DNA from: Thiohalobacter sp.
GTDB lineage: Bacteria > Pseudomonadota > Gammaproteobacteria > Thiohalobacterales > Thiohalobacteraceae
DNA: 64,000 nucleotides
Assembly: GCF_027000115.1 (NCBI RefSeq)
Contig: NZ_JALTON010000037.1
Span: 62,001 to 126,000, forward strand
Reading direction: 5' to 3'
A program made the translations under genes and the position numbers. Below are positions 21,256 through 29,661 of the stretch, one piece after another; the stretch's first letter is position 1; each line of letters starts with the position of its first letter. The notes beneath the pieces were generated by a model that was given only the letters and a program-made list of their open reading frames with translations, was not told where the DNA came from and ran no database searches.

Positions 21256-22710
21256 ATGACTGCCTTCGTGATGCCCGAATTCGCCCCGCTGGCTGCCGAG
21301 ATTTTCGTGCTGTCCGCGGCCTGTTTCATTCTGGTGCTGGATCTCTTTCTCAGCGACCGGGTCCGTATCGTCAGCTATTGGCTGAGCCAGCTCACCCTGG
21401 TCGGTGCGCTGGCCATCGTGGGCATGACCGAGGCCTATGAGACGCGGACCCTGGCCATGTTCGGCACCTTCGTCGCCGATCCGCTGGCCGCGCTGTCCAA
21501 GTCGGCCATCTTCATCGTTACCCTCGGCGTGTTCGCCTACAGTCGCAGCTATCTGAAGGACCGGGCGCTGTTCAAGGGCGAATACTATGTGTTGGGCCTG
21601 TTCGGCGTGCTGGGCATGATGGTGTTGATCTCCGCCCACAGCCTGCTCACCCTCTATCTCGGCCTTGAGCTGCTGGCGCTGTCGCTGTATGCGCTGGTCG
21701 CCTTTCAGCGGGATTCCGCCGCGGCCTCGGAGGCCGCAATGAAGTATTTCGTGCTCGGCGCCATGGCCTCCGGTCTGCTGCTCTATGGCATGTCCATTCT
21801 CTATGGCGTCACCGGGTCCATCGATCTGGAGGGCGTGGCGCAGGGCATCCGCGAGGCGACCGACACCGGGGCGCGGGTGGCGCTGGCCTTCGGACTGGTG
21901 TTCATCGTCATCGGCGTCGCCTTCAAGCTGGGCGCCGTGCCCTTCCACATGTGGGTTCCGGACGTGTATCAGGGCGCGCCGAGCAGCGTCACCCTCTACA
22001 TCGGCAGCGCGCCCAAGATTGCCGCCTTCGCCATGGCCATGCGGCTGCTGGCCGAGGCCAACGGGCCCATGCAGGCCGACTGGGGCGGCATGCTGGCCAT
22101 ACTCGCCGTGCTGTCGCTGTTCATCGGCAATGTCGTGGCCATCGCCCAGACCAACATCAAGCGCATGCTGGCCTATTCGACCATCTCCCATGTCGGTTTC
22201 CTGATGCTGGGCCTGCTGGCCGGCACGCCGGATGGCTACGGGTCGGCCCTCTTTTACGCCGTGACCTACGCACTGATGGCCGCCGGCGGCTTCGGCATGG
22301 TGGTGCTGCTCAGCCGCGCCGGCTTCGAGGCCGAGGCGCTGGACGACTACCGCGGGCTGAACCAGCGCAGCCCCTGGCTGGCGTTCATGATGCTGGTGCT
22401 CATGTTCTCCATGGCCGGGGTGCCACCCACGGTCGGCTTCTATGCCAAGCTGGCGGTGCTGCAGGCGGTCATCAACGTCGACATGGTCTGGCTGGCCCTG
22501 GTCGCCGTGGTCTTCTCGATCATCGGTGCCTTCTATTACCTGCGACTGGTCAAGCTGATGTACTTCGATGATCCGGCCGAGGCCGGTCCCCTGGCGGTGG
22601 CCGCGGAGCCGCGCTTCGTCATCAGCGTCAACGGCCTTGCCGTGCTCTGGCTGGGCCTGTTCCCCGGCACCCTCATGGCGGTCTGCATGGCCGCCATTCC
22701 GGGTACCTGA
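21256..22710 (+). CDS. nuoN: NADH-quinone oxidoreductase subunit N
   Basis: NuoN is the third antiporter-like proton pump, next to NuoK. In 484 residues it has LLTLYLGLELLALSLYALVA, KLGAVPFHMWVPDVYQGAPS (lysine of the proton path), YSTISHVGFLMLGL and FSMAGVPPTVGFYAKLAVL. It starts 8 bp after the inverted-repeat element. Only a weak Shine-Dalgarno (AGGTG) is visible, in part derived from the element boundary. Confidence 0.96.
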   Translation: MTAFVMPEFAPLAAEIFVLSAACFILVLDLFLSDRVRIVSYWLSQLTLVGALAIVGMTEAYETRTLAMFGTFVADPLAALSKSAIFIVTLGVFAYSRSYLKDRALFKGEYYVLGLFGVLGMMVLISAHSLLTLYLGLELLALSLYALVAFQRDSAAASEAAMKYFVLGAMASGLLLYGMSILYGVTGSIDLEGVAQGIREATDTGARVALAFGLVFIVIGVAFKLGAVPFHMWVPDVYQGAPSSVTLYIGSAPKIAAFAMAMRLLAEANGPMQADWGGMLAILAVLSLFIGNVVAIAQTNIKRMLAYSTISHVGFLMLGLLAGTPDGYGSALFYAVTYALMAAGGFGMVVLLSRAGFEAEALDDYRGLNQRSPWLAFMMLVLMFSMAGVPPTVGFYAKLAVLQAVINVDMVWLALVAVVFSIIGAFYYLRLVKLMYFDDPAEAGPLAVAAEPRFVISVNGLAVLWLGLFPGTLMAVCMAAIPGT

Positions 22711-22728
22711 GTCTGGTAGAATCCCTAC

Positions 22729-23061
22729 ATGGATCTCTCGACTGCGGCACTGCTGCTGGTGCTGATCGCCTTCGTGGCGGCCAATCTGCCCTGGCTCTCC
22801 GAACGCCTTTTCTTTGTTTTCCAGCCCCCGGGCGGGGAGAAGGGGCCCTGGCTGCGCCTGCTCGAATGGTTTCTGCTCTACTTTCTGGTGGGGGGGATCG
22901 CGCTGGGGCTCGAACAGAAGACCTTCGGCGAAATTCACGATCAGGACTGGGAGTTCTATGCCGTCACCCTGAGCCTGTTCCTGGTGTTCGCGCTGCCGGG
23001 GTTCATATACCGCTACGACCTCAAGGGGCATCTCGACCGGGCCGCCCGGCGCCGGCGCTGA
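22729..23061 (+). CDS. DUF2818 membrane protein at the end of the nuo operon
   Basis: This 110-residue protein has three hydrophobic helices (about 3-19, 44-62 and 75-93), a conserved central KTFGEIHDQDWEFYAV stretch and a basic C-terminus. The DUF2818 family is regularly found directly after nuoN in beta- and gammaproteobacteria, but its function is not established. Cotranscription (18 bp from nuoN) suggests a complex I assembly or accessory role. That is inference from position only. Confidence 0.8.
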   Translation: MDLSTAALLLVLIAFVAANLPWLSERLFFVFQPPGGEKGPWLRLLEWFLLYFLVGGIALGLEQKTFGEIHDQDWEFYAVTLSLFLVFALPGFIYRYDLKGHLDRAARRRR

Positions 23062-23133
23062 GGCCGCGCGGCCGTCGAAACGGGGCCGGATTTTCAGGAA
23101 CTTCCGAAAACAATCCAGAATTCGTGGCAGGGC

Positions 23134-23162
23134 TTGAAATCGCGCCGCCGGATCATTAGAAT
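23134..23162 (+). promoter_or_regulatory. Sigma-70 promoter of the initiator tRNA gene
   Basis: TTGAAA (23134-23139), a 17-bp spacer, then TAGAAT (23157-23162). The tRNA begins 16 bp after the -10 box, so a short 5' leader is expected. Confidence 0.7.
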
Positions 23163-23177
23163 CTGCCACTCTTCTGA

Positions 23178-23254
23178 TGCGGGGTGGAGCAGTCTGGCAG
23201 CTCGTCGGGCTCATAACCCGAAGGTCGCAGGTTCAAATCCTGCCCCCGCTACCA
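23178..23254 (+). tRNA. Initiator tRNA-fMet (anticodon CAT)
   Basis: A 77-nt tRNA with anticodon loop CTCATAA closed by the three G:C pairs (GGG/CCC) that mark initiators. Positions 1 and 72 are T and T, so they do not pair, another initiator hallmark. CCA is encoded. It is equivalent to metY, which in E. coli directly precedes rimP; here about 16 kb separates them. Confidence 0.95.
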
Positions 23255-23272
23255 AATTCCCCCTTTAAAAAG

Positions 23273-23301
23273 AACGCCTTGCATTTTGCGGGCGTTTTTT
23301 T
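23273..23301 (+). terminator. Intrinsic terminator after tRNA-fMet
   Basis: AACGCC pairs with GGCGTT across a 12-nt loop and is followed by seven T (the run starts in the stem). An upstream A-run (AAAAAG) may let it also act on the opposite strand, for the GGDEF/EAL gene that ends at 23383. Confidence 0.8.
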
Positions 23302-23382
23302 GTGCCATATTGTGACCCTGCGCCCGGCCCACGCTGTTGCAGAAAAACGGCGGGCAGGCGGGCGCGGCATCGGGTTCCGGTT

Positions 23383-25977
23383 TCATCGCGGACGGTTGGC
23401 GCAGGTGAGCAGCTGGTCCAGGGGTTCGGGCCGGTGGATGCCGAAGCCCTGGGCGAAGTCCACGCCCAGCTCGTTCAGGACGTCCAGGGTGCCGGCGTCC
23501 TCGGCATATTCGGCGATGGTCTTTTTGCCAAGGAGGTGCCCAATGTCGTTGATGTTGCCGACCAGGCTCCGGTTCACCGGATCAGTGGCGATGCCGCGCA
23601 CGAAGGTGCCGTCGATCTTGAGGTAGTCCACCGGCAGGTTTCTCAGATAGGAGAAGGAAGACAGGCCGGAGCCGAAGTCGTCGAGGGCGAAGCGGCAGCC
23701 CATGGCGCGCAAATCGTGGATGAAACGCAGAGCGGCCTGGAAGTTGGAGATGGCGGCGGTTTCCGTGATCTCGAAACAGAAGATCTCTCCGGGCAGGTCG
23801 TGCAGGCTGAGCTGGGACTTGATGAAGGGCAGCAGGCTCTCGTCGCCGAGGGTGGCGCCGGAGAGATTGATGGCGCAGTGGCCGATCCGCCCGCTGCCGT
23901 GGGCTGCGATGCAGTCGGCGATGATCGAGAAGGTTCTTGCGATGATCCAGCGATCGACGATGTTGATCAGATCGAAGCGCTCGGCGGCAGGCAGGAAGAC
24001 GCCGGCGGCAATCGGCTCGCCGTCATCGCTGTCGCCGCGCAGCCGCACCAGGACCTCGAAGGACAGGGGGGCGTTCACGTCCTCGTCCTCGCCAAGACGC
24101 CGGATGCGCTGGCCGTAGAGCAGCAACTGGTCGGATTCGACGGCGTCGTTGATGCGTGCCGCCCAGTCCATGTCGTGGCGATGGCGCTGCATGTGCACGT
24201 CGTCGACATGGTAGACATGGGTGCGGCGCCGGCCGGCATGCTTGGCCGAATAGCAGGCCAGGTCGGCGGCGCTCATCAGATCGGTGAGCGAGATCTCGCC
24301 GGGGCGGAATTCGAGCAGCCCGATGCTGGCCCCGACCCGGAACACCCGGCCGTCCCACCCGAACTTGAACTCGTCGAGACACTGGTGGACGTTGTCCGCG
24401 ACCCGCTTGGCATGGTCCAGGTCGCAGTGGGTGAGGATGACGCCGAACTCGTCGCCGCCCAGCCGGGCCAGCATGTCGGTGTCCCGGACCTGCTGAAGCA
24501 TGAGGCCGCTGATCTGGCGCAGCATCTCGTCGCCGGCGACATGGCCGGCGATGTCGTTGACCACCTTGAACTGGTCGAGGTCGATGTAGAGCAGGGTGTG
24601 GCGGTCGTCTCCGGTGGGGTGTTCGGGGTAGCGCACGAGCTGCCGCAGGCGTTCCTCGAAGGCCATGCGGTTGAACAGGCCGGTAAGGGCGTCGTGACTG
24701 GCCTGCCAGCTCAGGCGGTTGGCCATTTCGCGGGCCTTGGTGACGTCATGGAACACCAGCACCACGCCCACCACCTCGCCGCTGGGGTCACGGATGGGGG
24801 CGGCCGAGTCCTCGATGGCGAATTCGCGGCCGTCGTTGCGGATCAGGACGGTGTGATTGGCCAGCCCGACGACGCGACCTTCGCGCAGACAGCGGGCAAC
24901 GGGATCGGCGGCCGGGCGGTGGGTGAGTTCGTTGACGATCCGGAACACCCGGGTCAAGGGCTGGTTGCGCGCCTGCTCCAGTTTCCAGCCCGTCAGATAT
25001 TCGGCGACGGGGTTGAGAAAGCGGATACGGCCCTGGATGTCGGTGGTGATGACGCCGTCGCCTATGGAAGCCAGGGTGACCTGGGCCAGTTCCTTCTCGC
25101 GTTGCAGGGTCTCCTCCAGCTCGCGTCGTTCCTCCAACAGCACGCGAAAATCCTGGGCCAGCACGCCCAGTTCGTCGGTGGAACGGGCATCCGGGATGCG
25201 GGTGTCGGGATGCAGATGCGCGCCCGACTCGATCACCGCCTGCAGGGGAGCGAGCGACTGGCCGAAGCTCTGCACGAACAACAGGCTGCCGGCGATGGCG
25301 ATCAGCTCCAGCAGCACCCACATCGCGAAGGTCTCGCCGCTGAAGAAGCCGGTGCGGGTCCAGTAGTACTGTACCAGGGTGGTATCGATCAGCAGGGGCA
25401 CCAGGGCGCCGATCAGGAACACCTTGGCCTTGAGGGTGACGTGCGGCCGTTCCAGGCGCAGCCCGCCGAGCGCCTGGCCGAACAGGTCCAGCACCCGGAA
25501 GAAGATGGGCAGGCCCACGATGATGGAGACGATCAGGGCCACGAGATGAATGCGGAACCAGTCCACCGGTTGGGGCGCGAAGTCGGCATACCAGATGGCG
25601 GCCAGCATGACCGAGGCCGGGGCCAGCAGCAGGTAGGACAGGAATACCCCCCAGAAATGCACGGGAAAGCGGCGCATGCACTCCAGCGCTTGCCGGCCGC
25701 GCGCCGGGTCGGGCGCCGCCAGGTAGTCGCGGACGGGCCGGATGTAGGCGGCGAAATAGGCCAGCGCGAAGACCAGGCTGGCGACGATGAAGGCCGGCTC
25801 CAGCGGCGTGGTCAGGATGCGGACAATCTGGGCCGGGGTGAACAGGTGGATGAAGAGCAGGAAGGAGAGGCCAAAAACGGGCGGGACCACCCACGCCAGC
25901 AGGATGTTGCCCAGGAAACGCTTGTTGAAGGTAACCGGGTGCTGCGCCGCGGGCGCTGCCGAACAACGGTCCTGCAC
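23383..25977 (-). CDS. Membrane PAS-GGDEF-EAL cyclic-di-GMP signalling protein
   Basis: An 864-residue inner-membrane sensor. Residues about 20-250 contain several TM helices. A linker with coiled-coil character (EERRELEETLQREKELAQ) leads to a PAS domain (about 310-425), a GGDEF domain with intact GGDEF motif (LARLGGDEFGVIL) and a C-terminal EAL domain. The EAL signature reads EVL (SFEVLVRLRG). The other metal and catalytic residues (INLSG, FEITET, DDFGSG, YLKIDG, KTIAE, FAQGFG) are present, so both synthesis and hydrolysis of c-di-GMP are possible. The start is a GTG. The trigger sensed by PAS is unknown. Confidence 0.88.
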   Translation of the reverse strand: MQDRCSAAPAAQHPVTFNKRFLGNILLAWVVPPVFGLSFLLFIHLFTPAQIVRILTTPLEPAFIVASLVFALAYFAAYIRPVRDYLAAPDPARGRQALECMRRFPVHFWGVFLSYLLLAPASVMLAAIWYADFAPQPVDWFRIHLVALIVSIIVGLPIFFRVLDLFGQALGGLRLERPHVTLKAKVFLIGALVPLLIDTTLVQYYWTRTGFFSGETFAMWVLLELIAIAGSLLFVQSFGQSLAPLQAVIESGAHLHPDTRIPDARSTDELGVLAQDFRVLLEERRELEETLQREKELAQVTLASIGDGVITTDIQGRIRFLNPVAEYLTGWKLEQARNQPLTRVFRIVNELTHRPAADPVARCLREGRVVGLANHTVLIRNDGREFAIEDSAAPIRDPSGEVVGVVLVFHDVTKAREMANRLSWQASHDALTGLFNRMAFEERLRQLVRYPEHPTGDDRHTLLYIDLDQFKVVNDIAGHVAGDEMLRQISGLMLQQVRDTDMLARLGGDEFGVILTHCDLDHAKRVADNVHQCLDEFKFGWDGRVFRVGASIGLLEFRPGEISLTDLMSAADLACYSAKHAGRRRTHVYHVDDVHMQRHRHDMDWAARINDAVESDQLLLYGQRIRRLGEDEDVNAPLSFEVLVRLRGDSDDGEPIAAGVFLPAAERFDLINIVDRWIIARTFSIIADCIAAHGSGRIGHCAINLSGATLGDESLLPFIKSQLSLHDLPGEIFCFEITETAAISNFQAALRFIHDLRAMGCRFALDDFGSGLSSFSYLRNLPVDYLKIDGTFVRGIATDPVNRSLVGNINDIGHLLGKKTIAEYAEDAGTLDVLNELGVDFAQGFGIHRPEPLDQLLTCANRPR

Positions 25978-26086
25978 GGATCTCTCCAGCCGCGGTATCT
26001 CGCGCTAGCATAGGCAAATCCGGTGCGGATATCCACAAGACGCAGGTATTTCGGCCGGGAAACGGCGGGGCGTGGGCGGCGCCGCC

Positions 26087-26773
26087 TCAGGCGGACCGGC
26101 TGAACCAGTCGAGTGCCTCTTCGGACAGCAGGTGGATCTCGCCGCGGCGGAGCCGGATGCAGCCCTTGTGTTCGAGATTCTTGAGGATGCGGCTCACCAT
26201 CTCGCGGGTGGTACCGATTTCCCGGGCGAGCTGGATGTGGGTGACCTTGAGCGGCGCGCCCGCCGAGCGTTCGAAAAACTGCCCCAGCAGACAGGCCAGG
26301 CGCAGTTCCAGCCGGTTGAAGCTGACCTCGGCCACCAGATCGACCATCTCGCTCATCCGGCGCGAAAGCAGGGCCAGGATGTAGCGGCGGAAGCCGCGGC
26401 ATTCGTCGAGGGCCCGGTCGATGGCCTGCTGGCTCAGTACCAGGCCGGCAACAGGACTTTCGCTGCGTGCCTCCGCCGGAAACCCCTCGCCCGTGAACAG
26501 GCAGTGGAGACTGAGCACGCACAGATCGCCGGGCTCGACCCGGTACAGGGTGATCTCGCGGCCTTCGGGGGAATGCTTGAAGACCCGCACCCTGCCCCCC
26601 AGCAACCACATGATCTGACGGCAGGGCTCGGATTCCCGGAGGAGCTGGACACCGGCCGGCATGTCCACTGTTCGTGATGACGCAAAGATCTCCCGGACGT
26701 CCTGCTCCGGAATCTGCCCCAGCTCGGGGTAACAGGCCCACAACTGATCGATCGGTTGGCGGCTGTCTTGCAC
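26087..26773 (-). CDS. Crp/Fnr-family transcriptional regulator
   Basis: The 228-residue protein has an N-terminal cyclic-nucleotide-like beta barrel (about 15-130), a dimerisation helix, and a C-terminal winged HTH with THIQLAREIGTTREMVSRIL as the recognition region. I choose the GTG at 26773 because GGGAGG lies just upstream; an in-frame GTG 27 bp earlier lacks that support. Scattered cysteines do not match the Fnr N-terminal cluster pattern, so an oxygen-labile [4Fe-4S] is unlikely. It is divergent from a multicopper oxidase, and a matching TGA-N6-TCA box occurs at 28673-28690. Confidence 0.88.
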   Translation of the reverse strand: MQDSRQPIDQLWACYPELGQIPEQDVREIFASSRTVDMPAGVQLLRESEPCRQIMWLLGGRVRVFKHSPEGREITLYRVEPGDLCVLSLHCLFTGEGFPAEARSESPVAGLVLSQQAIDRALDECRGFRRYILALLSRRMSEMVDLVAEVSFNRLELRLACLLGQFFERSAGAPLKVTHIQLAREIGTTREMVSRILKNLEHKGCIRLRRGEIHLLSEEALDWFSRSA

Positions 26774-27065
26774 GATGCCTCCCTCCCCTGAGTCTTGCAC
26801 CCCCCATGGTACGGCGAAACGCCGGCCCGCTTATGTGTGTTTTGTTACATATCCTGGTTACTGACGGGCATCGGGGTCGGGACTAGCCTGAAGCGGCCTG
26901 CATCGCATGCGCAGGCAGATGTTGTGGCCTGGGCGGCGTCCCTGTAACGAGATTACGGCAGGGGGCGGTGCCAGGCAATCTTCACAGCATCCCTCTGCTG
27001 CGTCGGGGAAGCGAGCGACTGCCCGCGGCACAGAGGGACAGAAAACCACCATGGGGGAGAAAAAC

Positions 27066-28532
27066 ATGACGACACGCAGAGACTTTCTGAAATCGGTGGG
27101 CGTTGCGGCCCCGGCCATCATTCTGCCCAGGACGGGCCTGACCGGCATGGGAGGCGGCGGCCGCATGGGGGGCGGCGGCGCCGGTGGTGGCCTGGATGTG
27201 CCCGTGTTCGAGCAGCCCCTCTACATTCCACCGGTCCTGCAGCCGGTCGAATCGACGGCCACGCGGGATACCTACGCGCTCACCCAGGAAAATGCCACCG
27301 TCGAGATCGTGCCCGGTACCCAGACGGCGATTCTGGGCTACAACGGCATGACCCCGGGACCCACCATGGTGGTGGACGCCGACCGGGAGGTGGCGATGCG
27401 CCACACCAACAACAGCAACGTCCGCACCACCACGCACCTGCACGGCGGCCACATGCGCGCGGGTGACGACGGTCATCCGGTGGACTATGTCAATCCCGGT
27501 GATACCCGAGAATACGTCTATTCAAACAAGCAGTTGCCGGCCACGCTCTGGTATCACGACCATACCATGGACTTCACCGGTGACCAGGTCTATGCGGGAC
27601 TCGCCGGCTTCTATCTGATTTCCGATGACTACGAGCGGTCGCTGGGCCTGCCCGCCGGTGACCAGGAAATCGCCATCGTCATCCAGGACCGCACATTCGC
27701 CAGTGACGGCTCCCTGGTCTACAGCGACAACATCATGGGCGAGCTGGGCGACACCATCCTGGTCAATGGCGTGCCCTATCCCTATTTCGAGGTGTCCACC
27801 CGCAAGTACCGGGTGCGCATCCTCAATGGCTCGAACGCCCGTTCCTACAATCTGGTGCTCAGCAACGGCGCGAGCTTCGTGCAGATCGGCTCCGACGGTG
27901 GCCTGTTGCCGGCCCCGGTGGTGCGCAGCAGTCTGAGCATTGCACCGGCCGAGCGTCTCGACGTGATCATCGATTTCAGCAACGCCCCCGTGGGCAGCCA
28001 GATCGTGCTCCAGAACACCGCCGGTTCGGGAAGCACGGCCCAGATCATGCGCTTCGATGTGGCGACGGCCGCCGACGACGGCAGCGTCATTCCCGAGGTG
28101 TTGCGACCCATCGAGCGCCTGGATCCCGCCGCCGCCGTTCAGACCCGGCGCTGGGTGTTCGGCATGGCGGGTGGACCCATGCCCTGGGTGATCAACGGGC
28201 TGCCCTACGACGAGCATCGCGTGGACGCCTATCCGCGACTCGGTACCACCGAGATCTGGGAGCTGGTCAATCGCACCGGCATGATGCATCCGGTCCACAT
28301 CCACGACATCATGTGGCAGATTCTCGACATCAACGGCCGCCCGCCGGCGGCCCATGACGCCGGCTGGAAGGATACCTTCCAGGTGCCGCCGATGGCGACC
28401 GTGCGGGTCATCGGCCGCTTCGACGACTATGTGGGCGATCCCAACGACATTACCACCGCCTACATGATGCACTGCCACATCCTCGAGCACGAGGACCATG
28501 CCATGATGACCCAGTTCATCGTGGTGGAGTAG
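27066..28532 (+). CDS. Tat-exported multicopper oxidase
   Basis: A 488-residue periplasmic copper oxidase of the CueO/CotA/bilirubin oxidase type. The twin-arginine signal TTRRDFLKSVGVAAPAII is at the N-terminus, followed by a Gly/Met-rich linker (GGGGRMGGGGAGGG). Copper ligands of all four motifs are present: HLHGGH, WYHDHTMD, HPVHIHD and HCHILEHEDHAM, with the T1 cysteine and axial Met. It should oxidise metals or organic substrates with O2. The start has GGGGGAG upstream. It is divergent from the Crp/Fnr gene. The 26774-27065 gap holds their promoters but no clear operator. Confidence 0.92.
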   Translation: MTTRRDFLKSVGVAAPAIILPRTGLTGMGGGGRMGGGGAGGGLDVPVFEQPLYIPPVLQPVESTATRDTYALTQENATVEIVPGTQTAILGYNGMTPGPTMVVDADREVAMRHTNNSNVRTTTHLHGGHMRAGDDGHPVDYVNPGDTREYVYSNKQLPATLWYHDHTMDFTGDQVYAGLAGFYLISDDYERSLGLPAGDQEIAIVIQDRTFASDGSLVYSDNIMGELGDTILVNGVPYPYFEVSTRKYRVRILNGSNARSYNLVLSNGASFVQIGSDGGLLPAPVVRSSLSIAPAERLDVIIDFSNAPVGSQIVLQNTAGSGSTAQIMRFDVATAADDGSVIPEVLRPIERLDPAAAVQTRRWVFGMAGGPMPWVINGLPYDEHRVDAYPRLGTTEIWELVNRTGMMHPVHIHDIMWQILDINGRPPAAHDAGWKDTFQVPPMATVRVIGRFDDYVGDPNDITTAYMMHCHILEHEDHAMMTQFIVVE

Positions 28533-28603
28533 CCAGGGCATTACACCAGAGCCAGCCCGGCGCCGCGGTGGCGGCACCACCTCCTGCCACTGCGGCGTCC
28601 TTC

Positions 28604-28642
28604 GCCGCCCTGCCATTGGATGGCGGTGGCGGCTTTCTTTTT
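28604..28642 (+). terminator. Probable terminator after the multicopper oxidase
   Basis: GCCGCC pairs with GGCGGC, and an inner TGCCAT pairs with ATGGCG apart from one mismatch. TTTCTTTTT follows. It lies about 70 bp after the oxidase stop codon. Confidence 0.65.
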
Positions 28643-28672
28643 GTCTGCCGTCCTGTCCTCGCGCGATCCCGG

Positions 28673-28725
28673 CCATGACCCAGGTCATGGACAATCGTGA
28701 CGGCCGGACCACAATGGACCACAAT
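28673..28725 (+). promoter_or_regulatory. Crp/Fnr-type operator and promoter of the DUF3775/DsrC-like genes
   Basis: CCATGACCCAGGTCATGG (28673-28690) is a perfect palindrome with TGA-N6-TCA spacing, the same as Fnr/Anr boxes. Two tandem copies of GGACCACAAT (28706-28725) each end in CACAAT, a possible -10. A start near 28722 would put the palindrome about 41 bp upstream, the class II activator position. Confidence 0.55.
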
Positions 28726-28745
28726 ATCGGTCAGGAGGCGCCAGC

Positions 28746-29132
28746 ATGCTGGACATCAACCCCGAAATCGTCTGTTTCCTGATCGAGCGGGCCCGCGTCT
28801 TCCACAGCAAGGAGGCCGTAGTCCTGCCCGAGGTGCCCGACAACCCCACGGACGACTGGGGCCTGCAGGTGTTGGCCGATCACGTCGACGACAGCACCCT
28901 GCAGGAGTTCAAGGCGGCCGTCGACGACCTCGAGCCGGACCAGCAGCAGGCCGTGGTCGCACTCATGTGGGTCGGCCGCGGGGATTTCAGCGCCGACGAG
29001 TGGGAAGCCGCGCTGGCCGAGGCAGAGGACAACTGGACCGAGCACACGGCCGAGTACCTGATCGCCCACCCCTATCTTGCCGACCACCTGCAGGAGGGAC
29101 TGGCCGAGTTCGGCTACGACTGCGCCTCCTGA
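28746..29132 (+). CDS. DUF3775 domain protein
   Basis: A 128-residue acidic cytosolic protein rich in Asp/Glu and alpha helix. It begins with MLDINPEIVCFLIERARVFH after a consensus AGGAGG (28732-28737). The middle holds FKAAVDDLEPDQQQAVVALM and a WVGRGDFSADEWEAAL segment that marks DUF3775. No enzyme motif or metal site is evident. It shares a promoter with the following DsrC-like gene (106 bp apart), so a joint role in sulfur or redox physiology is possible but unproven. Confidence 0.75.
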   Translation: MLDINPEIVCFLIERARVFHSKEAVVLPEVPDNPTDDWGLQVLADHVDDSTLQEFKAAVDDLEPDQQQAVVALMWVGRGDFSADEWEAALAEAEDNWTEHTAEYLIAHPYLADHLQEGLAEFGYDCAS

Positions 29133-29238
29133 CGGATGCCGGGCGGGGCTTGGAACGGGGCGAGCCGGCCCCCATTATGGGAGGCGAGAAAGTACTGGTC
29201 AGTCACGAGCAGCACCCAGCAGAAAGGAGTATCAGAAG

Positions 29239-29610
29239 ATGTCGAACGACGATCTCGAAAAAATCCACGAAGTCGAGGAAAAGGTGCTCGGCATTCATCC
29301 TCATGCCGACATGGTGGAACCCTGGGACCGTGACATCGCGGCCGCCCGCGCCAGCGAGGTGGGCATCAACGAACTCACCGACGCCCACTGGGAGGTGGTG
29401 AAGTTCCTGCGCGAGCGTTTCCACGAAAAGGGTCAGGTCGAGCATGCCCGTGACCTGCACCCCATCCTGGCGGAGAAGTGGGCGGCCGAGGGCGGGCTGA
29501 AGTACCTGTACCGCCTGTTCCCCAACGGGCCCGTGCACCAGGGCAGTTACATTGCCGGTGTGCCCGAGCCTCACGACGCCACCGATCCCTCGTTTGGAAC
29601 CGTCGCCTGA
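29239..29610 (+). CDS. DsrC/TusE-family protein lacking the C-terminal redox cysteines
   Basis: This 123-residue protein has the DsrC/TusE fold signature (LTDAHWEVVKFLRERFHEKG, HPILAEKWAAEGGLKYLYRLFPNGPVHQG). True DsrC ends with two reactive cysteines, and TusE retains one. Here the tail (SYIAGVPEPHDATDPSFGTVA) has none, and the whole protein lacks cysteine. It therefore cannot be a persulfide carrier by the known chemistry; a regulatory role like that proposed for cysteine-free family members (called RspA) is more likely. ATG 29239 follows AAAGGAG. It is cotranscribed with the DUF3775 gene. Confidence 0.82.
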   Translation: MSNDDLEKIHEVEEKVLGIHPHADMVEPWDRDIAAARASEVGINELTDAHWEVVKFLRERFHEKGQVEHARDLHPILAEKWAAEGGLKYLYRLFPNGPVHQGSYIAGVPEPHDATDPSFGTVA

Positions 29611-29627
29611 GCCGGTTGCGTCTCCGC

Positions 29628-29661
29628 AAGCCCTCGTCCGGTTCAGCCGGGCGGGGGCTTT
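29628..29661 (+). terminator. Possible terminator after the DsrC-like gene
   Basis: AAGCCC pairs with GGGCTT, with an inner CCGG/CCGG pair, followed by only TTT. It overlaps the end of the convergent CDF gene. The T-run is short, so its efficiency is doubtful. Confidence 0.4.

Noticed and set aside
23302-26013. Plus-strand open frame of 903 codons over the GGDEF/EAL gene
   Set aside because: Antisense shadow; the minus-strand frame has complete PAS, GGDEF and EAL domains.
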